Source: Aliterella sp. RAGGC_92 (GTDB taxonomy: Bacteria; Cyanobacteriota; Cyanobacteriia; Cyanobacteriales; Chroococcidiopsidaceae). From it: a DNA stretch of 11,110 nt. The first letter of the stretch is position 1. Each line of letters begins with the position of its first letter. The stretch is from positions 1 through 11,110 of the forward strand of contig JAPJOW010000139.1 of NCBI GenBank assembly GCA_030826005.1, in the 5' to 3' direction. Made by a program: the position numbers and the translations under genes. This document shows positions 1 through 6,462 of this stretch, piece by piece. The notes under the pieces were generated by a model. That model ran no database searches. It had not been told where the DNA came from and saw nothing but the letters and a program-made list of their open reading frames with translations.

Positions 1-199
1 ATAGAACCTCTACTTGATTTAACTTATTACAAAATATAACAAAGATTTGACAAACCGCACCTACTTCTAAATGTGTAATTCTATATAAACCTTAAGAGAT
101 AAATTTTACAATCGGGTTTATACGGAAAACTAAAGGTAGTTTTAGCAAGTTGACCAGCTTAAAAATGCTCAAACTGAACAAAGCTAAGTACATATACTT

Positions 200-233
200 A
201 AAAAAGCCCGCAGCAAAAAAATTTTCACTGCGG
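200..233 (-). terminator. Intrinsic terminator of the ABC1/UbiB-family gene
   Basis: Read on the minus strand, a 6-bp perfect stem (CCGCAG, 228-233 paired with 208-213) encloses an A/T-rich loop that can add AAAA/TTTT pairing. GC follows, then six T (205-200). It lies about 28 bases past the stop codon of the leftward UbiB-family gene, as expected for a Rho-independent terminator. The rest of 1-199 is AT-rich and shows no coding signal. Confidence 0.8.
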
Positions 234-261
234 ACGGAGAGATAATTAGTAGTTAAAGTAA

Positions 262-2004
262 CTAAAATGTTTTGTCGTAGCGATCGAGTTGAATAATAGT
301 GCGAATCAAGACAACGCCTAATGCTCCCGCAGAAATTGCCGCGATCGCACTCAGCCACAAATAATGATTGATCAGCAATAAAGTGGCAGCTAAAGTCAAC
401 GTACAAGTGACCAAAGCATAAATAGTTGCTAAACCAATATTACTTTGGCGACGCAACAAGCGCTCGGTTTCAATCGAACGGACGCGCATCCGAATATCGC
501 CGCGTTCTAGCTTATCTAGGGTGTCTTCTAGCCGTCGCGGTAAGCCTAACGCGGTCGTGCTGACTTGTGCCGCTTGACGACCTAATTCATTGAGGAAAGT
601 ATTACCTTGCGAACCATTGCCGTTTGTCATAATTTCCATTGCAAAAGGTTTTGCAACCTCCATAAAACTAAATTCTGGATCTAAACCTTTGCCCACACCT
701 TCTAGCGTTGAAAAAGCCCGCATTACAAAAGTAAAAGTAGCGGGAAAACGAAAAGGTTGGTCGTAAGCAATTTCATAAAGATCGTCACTAATGGCACTGA
801 CCGATTGATTTTCAAACGGCTGATCCATAAAGTGATCTAACATATACTGAATCGAGCGCCGCACTGGTCCCATATCGTCTGTAGGTGCAAGCGCTCCCAG
901 TTCTACTAAGGATGCAACTACTTGATTGGCATCTTTTTGAGCAATGCCAAACAGCGTTTTCATCAATTGCTTTCGCACGTCCGTGCGAATTTGCCCCATC
1001 ATCCCAAAATCGTAAAAAATCAGCGAACCATTAGGACTAACCGCAATATTACCAGGGTGAGGATCGGCATGAAAAAATCCATCATTAAGTAACTGACTCA
1101 AGTAAGCTTCCGCCCCTTGACGCGCTAATACCTTACGATCTAATCCCGCCGCTTCTAACGCCTCGTAGTGACTGATTTTGATGCCTGGGACGTATTCTAA
1201 AGTCAATACTCTAGGAGAAGTGTAACGCCAATAAACGCGCGGTACTTTTACCCAATCGCGATCGCGGAAATTGCGGCGAAAGGTATCCGCGTTGCGCCCT
1301 TCATTGAGGTATTCAATTTCTTCCCATAAAATTCGGCAACACTCATCGTAAATGCCTAGCCAATCTCGACCTTTGCCCAATTCTGGGTGACTTTGGAAGT
1401 AACGAGTAATCCCTTTAAGAATAGTTAGATCGATTTCAAATAACTTTTTTAAGCCGGGACGCTGGACTTTAACAGCGACAGTTTCTCCAGAATGGAGCGT
1501 AGCTTTATGAACTTGACCTAAACTTGCGGCGGCAATTGGAATTGGCTCGAAGTTTTGGAATAATTCTGGTAGGGTCTTTCCTAGCTCCTGCTCGATAATA
1601 TTTTTTGTTTGCTCGTAGCTAAAAGCCGGAACTTTATCTTGGAGTTTGGCAAGTTCGTCAACATATTCGCTGGGAAATAAATCGGCGCGAGTAGAAAATA
1701 GTTGACCGACTTTAATAAATGTTGGCCCTAATTCTAGCAATGTGTTGCGAATCCAAACCGCTTGTTCTTTGCGTCTAGCTTTGCGCTTTTCTTCTGTCGC
1801 GCCCCCAGGATAGCTCCAAGATTTTTTGTTGAGCCAAAAACCAGTCATCAAAGACAGAACAAACGTCCATATATCAAAAAAGCGCCGATTTCGAGAGTAA
1901 TTTTCCCGATTCCAGCGATAGGCATTATCTTTATACACCATCGAGCTACGCTTGCGGTCAGCCTTAGCTTTCACGGAACTTTTGACGGGAGGAGAAAGAG
2001 ACAC
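262..2004 (-). CDS. ABC1/UbiB-family atypical kinase-like protein (AarF type)
   Basis: The protein has 580 residues and belongs to the UbiB/ABC1/ADCK family of membrane-associated atypical kinase/ATPase proteins, which support prenylquinone and lipid homeostasis. Cyanobacteria and plastids hold several paralogues, so the substrate is not certain. Visible landmarks in order are the family KxGQ motif (KVGQ, 98-101), the Ala-rich nucleotide loop that replaces the usual Gly loop (AAASLGQVH, 158-166), the catalytic-type lysine in VAVK (K179), the catalytic loop HADPHPGN (312-319) and DFG (332-334). Two hydrophobic helices at about 523-546 and 549-569 form a C-terminal membrane hairpin. All core motifs are intact. 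I chose the GTG start because an AGGA lies six bases upstream and residues 1-21 resemble the N-terminus known in relatives. An ATG at 1941 (residue 22) is the alternative and has no ribosome site. It is probably transcribed alone, with its own terminator. Confidence 0.92.
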   Translation of the reverse strand: MSLSPPVKSSVKAKADRKRSSMVYKDNAYRWNRENYSRNRRFFDIWTFVLSLMTGFWLNKKSWSYPGGATEEKRKARRKEQAVWIRNTLLELGPTFIKVGQLFSTRADLFPSEYVDELAKLQDKVPAFSYEQTKNIIEQELGKTLPELFQNFEPIPIAAASLGQVHKATLHSGETVAVKVQRPGLKKLFEIDLTILKGITRYFQSHPELGKGRDWLGIYDECCRILWEEIEYLNEGRNADTFRRNFRDRDWVKVPRVYWRYTSPRVLTLEYVPGIKISHYEALEAAGLDRKVLARQGAEAYLSQLLNDGFFHADPHPGNIAVSPNGSLIFYDFGMMGQIRTDVRKQLMKTLFGIAQKDANQVVASLVELGALAPTDDMGPVRRSIQYMLDHFMDQPFENQSVSAISDDLYEIAYDQPFRFPATFTFVMRAFSTLEGVGKGLDPEFSFMEVAKPFAMEIMTNGNGSQGNTFLNELGRQAAQVSTTALGLPRRLEDTLDKLERGDIRMRVRSIETERLLRRQSNIGLATIYALVTCTLTLAATLLLINHYLWLSAIAAISAGALGVVLIRTIIQLDRYDKTF

Positions 2005-2010
2005 TCGAAT

Positions 2011-2014
2011 TCCT
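2011..2014 (-). promoter_or_regulatory. Ribosome binding site deciding the GTG start of the UbiB-family gene
   Basis: AGGA on the minus strand, six bases before the GTG at 2004. The competing ATG at 1941 has no purine-rich site upstream, so this element favours the longer protein. Confidence 0.55.
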
Positions 2015-2056
2015 AATCGTTATTTTTGCAGGAGGTAAGAAATGAATCAGTAGTAG

Positions 2057-2114
2057 GCGAGTGAAAGCTTTTAGGGCGACTCCCTACAAAATCAAATTTG
2101 ATTTTTTCGCTCGC
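2057..2114. repeat. Nested inverted repeats in the spacer before the UbiB-family gene
   Basis: Three inverted repeats are packed into 58 bases. The outer arms GCGAGTG (2057-2063) and CGCTCGC (2108-2114) pair over 7 bp with one G-U. Inside are a TAGGG/CCCTA hairpin (about 2072-2086) and a perfect 18-bp AT palindrome (2088-2105, centred on AAATTT). The block starts right after the stop of the upstream small gene and could serve as its terminator, as a structured leader of the UbiB-family mRNA, or be a small dispersed repeat. No clean U-tract follows on the minus strand, so the terminator role is uncertain. Confidence 0.5.
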
Positions 2115-2444
2115 TTAAGTAGAACTGCTACGGTGGCGTTGTAATTCCGCTCTTAGTAGGGCAATTTCGGCTCTAAGTTCATCAATTGTTGCTTGTACGT
2201 CATTAGAGCGACTGGGAGCAGCAACGGTTGTAGTGGTAGTGCTAGAACCACTAAAATTGCTTTCTGCTTCTCGGTTAGCTCGTTCCATAACTTCCGTCGT
2301 AAACTGGCGCAGGCGTTCGCGCTGTTCTGCGTCAAACTTACCAAGTTCGCTCAAAGCATCAGTTAAGGCATTCTCTAGCTGTTCGTTGACAACTTCAGCT
2401 ACAGCCCTGCCAACAAAAAAGGCATGAATCAAGGGATTAGTCAT
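2115..2444 (-). CDS. Small conserved cyanobacterial helical protein (DUF6825-like)
   Basis: The protein has 109 residues. It begins with a conserved-looking segment (MTNPLIHAFFVGRAVAEVV) and an amphipathic, charged helical region (about 15-62). A Ser/Thr-rich linker with five threonines in a row (about 63-80) follows, then a short C-terminal coiled coil with leucine/isoleucine spacing (82-104). It has no signal peptide and no catalytic motif. From memory it resembles a conserved cyanobacterial family that I believe is named DUF6825. That name is recall rather than something visible here, and the function is unknown. The shape suggests oligomerisation or a membrane-surface or scaffold role, which is inference. 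A GTG at 2459 would add five residues, but a consensus TATAAT at 2478-2473 would put the transcript start near 2466 and leaves too short a leader for it. ATG at 2444 is therefore preferred. Confidence 0.8.
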   Translation of the reverse strand: MTNPLIHAFFVGRAVAEVVNEQLENALTDALSELGKFDAEQRERLRQFTTEVMERANREAESNFSGSSTTTTTVAAPSRSNDVQATIDELRAEIALLRAELQRHRSSST

Positions 2445-2472
2445 AGGTCGTTTCTGCACTCCATACGCGAAA

Positions 2473-2478
2473 ATTATA
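2473..2478 (-). promoter_or_regulatory. Consensus -10 box before the small helical-protein gene
   Basis: A perfect TATAAT on the minus strand, 28 bases before the ATG at 2444, which implies a leader of roughly 20 bases. No convincing -35 element sits 16-18 bases upstream, so the promoter may depend on an activator or be weak. Confidence 0.5.
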
Positions 2479-2507
2479 GCTTGCTTGTTTAAGTAGCTGC
2501 CTCCACC

Positions 2508-2560
2508 GTAGTAGAGATTGAGGTAGTAGTAGAGACTAGAAACTTCTTTACTTTACTTTA
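2508..2560. repeat. Short direct repeats in the spacer downstream of the tRNA nucleotidyltransferase fusion
   Basis: GTAGTAGAGA occurs at 2508-2517 and again at 2526-2535. It is followed by three tandem copies of CTTTA (2546-2560), the last of which contains the stop codon of the leftward fusion gene. These are simple-sequence features with no evident function. I see no clear terminator for the fusion gene in this 113-base gap. Confidence 0.6.
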
Positions 2561-5224
2561 CAGTGGATAGTGGACTGATAAAAACTTTTCGGCGCTAGAG
2601 CGATCGCTTATTATGCCATCTAGAGTTGCGGCGAGTAGTTTTTCTAACATTTGTCGATACTGCGGACTTGGCGGATAGCCTAGTTTTTTGAGGTCATTAC
2701 CATTAAGCGGCGCTTGAATAGTTGCCCAACAATTAAGGTACAGCCAAATTTGACGGCGGATGATTTTGGGTGTGCGTACTGCCAGCAAAATTAAAGTAGC
2801 ATCATCGTAAGATTTTAATAGTTGAACTACTCGACTTTTGGGCGCTGCAAGGAGTAGTTCTCTAACTTTGGTTTCGGCAGCATCTAAACTTACTAACCTT
2901 TTGATGCTTTCATCGGGCAATTGTAAATTTGCCGCCACTAAACCGCGCTCTGGGGGAGCTAGTTGAGCAATCAATACTTCTAATCGTAGCAACCAATCAG
3001 TAAGGTTCTTGCCGCGCCCTATTACCTCTAAAAGCCGTAATTGCTGCCATAAAGAGCGCGTACTTTTTAAATCGGGGTGAATGCACTTAGTAGCATCTAA
3101 GTCTACAAGTAAGCGCAATCCAGCTTGCCAGTAAGGAGATTGAAGTAAGTATTTTAATTCGCTACGAAGACGAGTTTGCAGGGCGGGTCTAGTTTTATTA
3201 TCTGCTTGGTTAGAGTTGTAAACGCCGCTAGAAATTGCGTAACGTATATATTCAACAGTGCGCTGTTCGATTGCAAAACCCAAGCGCACGGCAAAACGGA
3301 CAGCGCGATAAATTCGTGTGGGATCTTCAATAAAACTATTAGCGTGTAAAACTCGCAACTGCTTGGCTTGCAAATCCCGCATTCCGCCAAAAAAGTCTAA
3401 TAATTCCCCCGGACGAGGATGAGTTAACCGCATCGCTAGGGCATTAATTGTAAAATCGCGCCGATACAAGTCTTGACGAATAGAACTTGCTTCAACTTCA
3501 GGATTAGCCGCCGGATAAGGATAAAATTCCGTGCGAGCGGTAGCAATATCTACCCACAATGAATCTAATATTGGATCTTTATGCCACAACAAAGCCGCCG
3601 TTTGAAAAGCGCCATGAATTTCTAACCTAGCTTGGGGGTAAGATTTTTGGAGAGCGCGGGCAAGTTCGACCCCTGCGCCGACATCGGTTGCGTTATGAAA
3701 GCCATCAACTACTAAATCGATGTCTTGAATGAGTATTTTTGTTTCTTCTTGAGCTAATAATAAGTCTCGAACCGCACCGCCGACTAAATACAAATGCCAG
3801 CCGCGTTTTTCAGCTTCGGTAGAGGCGGTTTTAAGTAGAGTTTGTAAAGCTGGCGCTAGACGATTATTAAGTAAATTGAGTAATGAATAGTTAACAACCA
3901 GGGAATTATCGGCATTTTGGATTTTTCGGGTTTTTTCCTGCTGCATTTCCCGCAAAATATCAGTGCGCGTAACTATCCCTACCAATTGACCCGATTTTAA
4001 AACAGGTAAGCGTCCAATATCGTGAGTTACCATTAATTCTTGAATTTCCGGTAACGTTGTGGTGGGACTGACAGTTTTTATATTTGTAGTCATGTAACCT
4101 TTGACTGGCGCGTGACTAAAGCCGTGATGCAAGGCTATATCAATATCTCGCCGCGAGACAATCCCAACTATTTTTCCCTCCGCATCCACTACCGACAAAC
4201 CCGAATGACCGTAACGGAGTAAAATCCTTTGAGCTTCGGCAATGGTAGTTTCTGGCAATATAGTCCGTACCGGCGATGACATCAATTCTCGCGCGGTGGG
4301 TGGCTGGGGAATTTGAGCAATAAAATCTTCTACCAGTTGCTTGATGGTAGTTTCGGGGTTTACTCCGCGCAAAGACAAAGACGCAGCTTGAGAATGACCC
4401 CCACCACCTAGGGGTTGAAACAATGTACTGAGGTTTGTTTGAGGAATATGCGATCGCCCAATTACTGTTAATTTATCTTCATAGCTTGCCCCTAATAGGA
4501 TTGCGTCGCTTTGCGTTAGCTGCATTAATTGCGAAATGAACCCCGATAATCCCGGTACGCGATCTGAAGTTTCGAGTATTAACCAAGCAACGCTGTAACC
4601 GTCGATTTTTGTAGTTTCTAAGCTATTAATTGCTATTGGTAGTAGTGCCTGTAATTGTTTGGTTAACCCCGGTTCTAGGTACTCGTTAACCAGTGGTAAA
4701 GCAGCTTTTTGCTGCATCAACCATGCCAAAGCGATCGCATCTCGCGCTGTCGCTTGGGCAAAAGTCAACGACCCCGTATCGACGTGAATGCCTAAAGCCA
4801 TTACCGTTGCTTCGGCAACAGTAAGATTGATATTAGCTTGTTGCAACTCCTCGACAATTAGGGTTGTTGTCGCCCCTACATCGGCTATTACTGTCTGTGT
4901 AGCGGGAATATCTAGCTGGCTATCTAAATGATGGTCGTAAACGATTATCGAGTCTAATTGTGGCAAATCTAACCATTCGGCGGCAACTCCCAAGCGATCG
5001 CGCGATTGCGTATCTACGACAGCCAGGCTTTTAATTTGTGCGGGATCGACCGCACGGCGCTCGATTAAAGCATACTCATCTTTATGCAGGGCTAAAAAAT
5101 CCCGTACTACCTGATGGCAACCTCCAGGGATAACAATCCGGCTACCTGGTACTAAGCGCGTCACCCCTACTGCCGCTCCCAGCGTATCAAAATCTGCTGT
5201 GGTATGGCACAAAATTAGATCCAT
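2558..5224 (-). CDS. DHH/DHHA1 phosphodiesterase - CBS pair - tRNA nucleotidyltransferase fusion (CCA- or A-adding)
   Basis: The protein has 888 residues in three modules. Residues 1-310 form a DHH/DHHA1 phosphodiesterase with its metal ligands present: H7/D11/D13, D71, DHH 97-99, D149 (HVDTG), and the DHHA1 substrate loop GGGGH (273-277). Two CBS domains follow at about 313-365 and 376-430, and usually bind adenine nucleotides. Residues 475-888 form a class II tRNA nucleotidyltransferase, which adds 3'-terminal nucleotides of CCA without a template. Its motifs are GGAVRD (482-487) with catalytic DID (501-503), RRDFTINA (588-595), DFFGG (610-614) and the nucleotide-selecting EDPTR (633-637), followed by the helical tRNA-binding part. 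This domain order is known in cyanobacteria and some other bacteria. Some cyanobacteria split the job between CC- and A-adding enzymes, so the exact activity cannot be read here. The DHH part may trim or degrade short RNA or nucleotides; that is inference. The gene is divergent from psbZ. Confidence 0.9.
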   Translation of the reverse strand: MDLILCHTTADFDTLGAAVGVTRLVPGSRIVIPGGCHQVVRDFLALHKDEYALIERRAVDPAQIKSLAVVDTQSRDRLGVAAEWLDLPQLDSIIVYDHHLDSQLDIPATQTVIADVGATTTLIVEELQQANINLTVAEATVMALGIHVDTGSLTFAQATARDAIALAWLMQQKAALPLVNEYLEPGLTKQLQALLPIAINSLETTKIDGYSVAWLILETSDRVPGLSGFISQLMQLTQSDAILLGASYEDKLTVIGRSHIPQTNLSTLFQPLGGGGHSQAASLSLRGVNPETTIKQLVEDFIAQIPQPPTARELMSSPVRTILPETTIAEAQRILLRYGHSGLSVVDAEGKIVGIVSRRDIDIALHHGFSHAPVKGYMTTNIKTVSPTTTLPEIQELMVTHDIGRLPVLKSGQLVGIVTRTDILREMQQEKTRKIQNADNSLVVNYSLLNLLNNRLAPALQTLLKTASTEAEKRGWHLYLVGGAVRDLLLAQEETKILIQDIDLVVDGFHNATDVGAGVELARALQKSYPQARLEIHGAFQTAALLWHKDPILDSLWVDIATARTEFYPYPAANPEVEASSIRQDLYRRDFTINALAMRLTHPRPGELLDFFGGMRDLQAKQLRVLHANSFIEDPTRIYRAVRFAVRLGFAIEQRTVEYIRYAISSGVYNSNQADNKTRPALQTRLRSELKYLLQSPYWQAGLRLLVDLDATKCIHPDLKSTRSLWQQLRLLEVIGRGKNLTDWLLRLEVLIAQLAPPERGLVAANLQLPDESIKRLVSLDAAETKVRELLLAAPKSRVVQLLKSYDDATLILLAVRTPKIIRRQIWLYLNCWATIQAPLNGNDLKKLGYPPSPQYRQMLEKLLAATLDGIISDRSSAEKFLSVHYPL

Positions 5225-5340
5225 CAGGCAAAAATTCTTTCTTTACTCTTACCTTCTATAGTGGCTCAATTTCTGATAGCGTAACTATAGGAAATGCTAG
5301 AAACATAGCTTGCTTTGTACTCAAATTTTTTGTCCCCTTT

Positions 5341-5345
5341 AGGAG
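5341..5345 (+). promoter_or_regulatory. Shine-Dalgarno site of psbZ
   Basis: AGGAG lies eight bases before the ATG at 5354. It settles the start: an in-frame TTG at 5315 would add 13 residues that do not fit the family and would place this site inside the gene. Confidence 0.85.
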
Positions 5346-5353
5346 AAATATCG

Positions 5354-5545
5354 ATGTTCGCGATCCTATTCCAAATTGCTTTATTAGCCTTGGTTGCCCT
5401 ATCTTTTGTCATGGTAATTGGCGTTCCCGTTGCTTACGCGACTCCTCAAAATTGGAACGAATCAAAAAGATTGCTCTGGTTAGGCTCTTTTGCTTGGATT
5501 GGGCTAGTATTTTTGGTAGGTGCTTTAAACTTCTTAGTAGCTTAA
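5354..5545 (+). CDS. psbZ: Photosystem II core-associated protein PsbZ (Ycf9)
   Basis: The protein has 63 residues, the usual PsbZ length (about 62). Two transmembrane helices (about 3-26 and 37-61) are joined by a short polar loop containing the conserved segment VPVAYATPQNW and SKRLLWLG. PsbZ sits at the edge of the photosystem II core next to CP43 and helps stabilise the PSII supercomplex and energy transfer. It is found only in oxygenic phototrophs, so it is one of the firmest host markers in this window. It is followed 90 bases later by ribH in the same direction. This pairing also occurs in Synechocystis (sll1281/sll1282, from memory), although the two products share no obvious pathway. 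A strong inverted repeat in the gap may separate their expression. Confidence 0.97.
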   Translation: MFAILFQIALLALVALSFVMVIGVPVAYATPQNWNESKRLLWLGSFAWIGLVFLVGALNFLVA

Positions 5546-5554
5546 GTTAGCCTG

Positions 5555-5605
5555 TAGCTATTAGCTTGTGTCTCAGTACATACTTGCTTTTACAGCTAAT
5601 AGCTA
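5555..5605 (+). terminator. Perfect 12-bp inverted repeat between psbZ and ribH (terminator or attenuator)
   Basis: TAGCTATTAGCT (5555-5566) and AGCTAATAGCTA (5594-5605) are exact reverse complements with a 27-base loop, and AATTTTT follows directly (T run 5607-5611). The stem starts 9 bases after the psbZ stop and ends 30 bases before the ribH ATG. It could end most psbZ transcripts and let some read into ribH, or stabilise the 3' end of a psbZ mRNA. The stem is AT-rich and the loop long, so it would be a modest terminator. Confidence 0.6.
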
Positions 5606-5635
5606 ATTTTTGTGTTGTTTATTTGAGAAATATTG

Positions 5636-6196
5636 ATGGCAGTTTTTGAGGGGACTTTTACTCAAACCGAACCGTTACGACTAGCTATAGTAATTGGGCG
5701 ATTTAATGACTTGATTACAAATAAGCTTTTAGAAGGCTGTCAAGACTGCCTGAAACGTCACGGCGTAGATCCTAATCCTCATGGTACTCAAGTAGATTAT
5801 TTTTGGGTCCCCGGTAGTTTTGAAGTTCCCCTAGTCGCCCATCAAGTAGCTTTGACTCGCCGCTACGATGCGATTATTTGTTTGGGTGCAGTAATAAAAG
5901 GTCAAACTCCCCACTTTGACTATGTAGCTGGAGAAGTTGCTAAAGGGATCGCGTCGGTTGGATTTCAAACGGGAGTCCCAGTAATTTTTGGGATTTTGAC
6001 TACTGACACCATGCAGCAAGCGATGGAAAGAGCAGGTATTAAAAGCAATAAAGGCTGGGATTATGCCATGAATGCTCTAGAAATGGCAAGTTTGATGCGT
6101 AGTTTGCCTTACAGCAGCGATTACAGCAATCAAATGACACCACCAGCATTGAAAAGTGCTTCTGCACCGCTAAATGAATTATCGTCGGCGGAATAA
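5636..6196 (+). CDS. ribH: 6,7-dimethyl-8-ribityllumazine synthase
   Basis: The protein has 186 residues. It condenses 5-amino-6-ribitylaminouracil with 3,4-dihydroxy-2-butanone 4-phosphate to form lumazine, the penultimate step of riboflavin synthesis, normally as a cytosolic 60-mer or pentamer. Family landmarks are the substrate-stacking aromatic in GRFN (F23), GSFEVPL (60-66), GAVIKG (84-89), the catalytic histidine in TPHFDYV (H93), GILTT (119-123) and NKGWDYAMNALEMA (138-151). All key residues are present. The last 29 or so residues (from about 158) form a Ser/Pro-rich low-complexity tail beyond the conserved fold. A TTG directly in front of the ATG (5633) could add one residue, but ATG is preferred. 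A weak GAG lies eight bases upstream. The only partner is psbZ upstream; no other rib gene is visible. Confidence 0.95.
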   Translation: MAVFEGTFTQTEPLRLAIVIGRFNDLITNKLLEGCQDCLKRHGVDPNPHGTQVDYFWVPGSFEVPLVAHQVALTRRYDAIICLGAVIKGQTPHFDYVAGEVAKGIASVGFQTGVPVIFGILTTDTMQQAMERAGIKSNKGWDYAMNALEMASLMRSLPYSSDYSNQMTPPALKSASAPLNELSSAE

Positions 6197-6197
6197 G

Positions 6198-6226
6198 TTG
6201 ACAAAATCTCAAAAGTTTGAGATGAT
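6198..6226 (+). promoter_or_regulatory. Probable promoter of tRNA-Gly with a palindrome in its spacer
   Basis: A perfect TTGACA (6198-6203), a 17-base spacer and GATGAT (6221-6226, four of six matches) put the start point about 14 bases before the tRNA. The -35 begins one base after the ribH stop codon. The spacer and the first three bases of the -10 form an exact 8-bp inverted repeat, ATCTCAAA/TTTGAGAT (6206-6213 and 6216-6223). This could be an operator, or the remnant of a ribH terminator lacking a U-tract. Confidence 0.45.
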
Positions 6227-6246
6227 GAGATTTACGTCAAAAGATT

Positions 6247-6318
6247 GCGGGTATAGCTCAGTGGTAGAGCGTCACCTTGCCAAGGTGAATGTCGCGCGTT
6301 CGAATCGCGTTACCCGCT
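6247..6318 (+). tRNA. tRNA-Gly (anticodon GCC)
   Basis: A complete 72-base cloverleaf. The acceptor stem GCGGGTA pairs with TACCCGC with discriminator T. The D arm is GCTC-AGTGGTA-GAGC and the anticodon stem TCACC/GGTGA holds the loop TTGCCAA with anticodon GCC. A five-base variable loop follows, and the T arm is GCGCG-TTCGAAT-CGCGT with one G-U closing pair. The anticodon reads GGC and GGU glycine codons. The gene does not encode CCA (TAA follows the discriminator), so the 3' end must be added enzymatically by nucleotidyltransferases such as the fusion encoded at 2558-5224. Confidence 0.97.
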
Positions 6319-6393
6319 TAAAAAACTATTTAAAACTTAGCGTTGCCAAGCGATCGCTAAATTGTGCAATCTAATCTTTAATTGCAGGCGATC

Positions 6394-6412
6394 GCGCTAT
6401 TAAGCGCCTTTC
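6394..6412 (+). terminator. Possible terminator after tRNA-Gly
   Basis: GCGCT (6394-6398) pairs with AGCGC (6403-6407) across an ATTA loop, and CTTTCTATTTC follows. It stands 76 bases past the tRNA and overlaps a HIP1 octamer (6388-6395), so the symmetry may partly be HIP1-derived. The T-tract is interrupted. Confidence 0.35.
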
Positions 6413-6414
6413 TA

Positions 6415-6443
6415 TTTCCAGAAAATGTTAAGTTTTATATAGT
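6415..6443 (+). promoter_or_regulatory. Possible promoter of the crtD-like gene
   Basis: TTTCCA (6415-6420, four of six to TTGACA), a 17-base spacer and TATAGT (6438-6443, five of six to TATAAT). The start point would be about 13 bases before the ATG at 6463 and downstream of the alternative TTG at 6382, which supports the shorter protein. Confidence 0.4.
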
Positions 6444-6462
6444 ACGCTCTCATTATTTATCT

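Noticed and set aside
47..52. Perfect TTGACA on the plus strand in the left gap
   Set aside because: No -10 hexamer lies 16-18 bases downstream and no gene or RNA follows on that strand before the terminator.
92..406. Leftward open frame of 104 codons at the left edge
   Set aside because: It overlaps the 3' end of the UbiB-family gene in another frame, covers that gene's terminator, and has no recognisable protein features or ribosome site.
2029..2053. Strong plus-strand Shine-Dalgarno (AGGAGG) seven bases before an ATG in the UbiB spacer
   Set aside because: The frame is only Met-Asn-Gln before a stop. It is on the opposite strand to both neighbours and most likely coincidental.
6174..6374. 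Open frame of 66 codons across tRNA-Gly
   Set aside because: It runs through the ribH end and the whole tRNA gene, which are better explained features.
6382..6462. TTG-initiated 27-residue N-terminal extension of CrtD
   Set aside because: It overlaps a HIP1 site, a hairpin and the likely promoter. Starting at the ATG at 6463 gives the usual length and places the Rossmann motif near the N-terminus.
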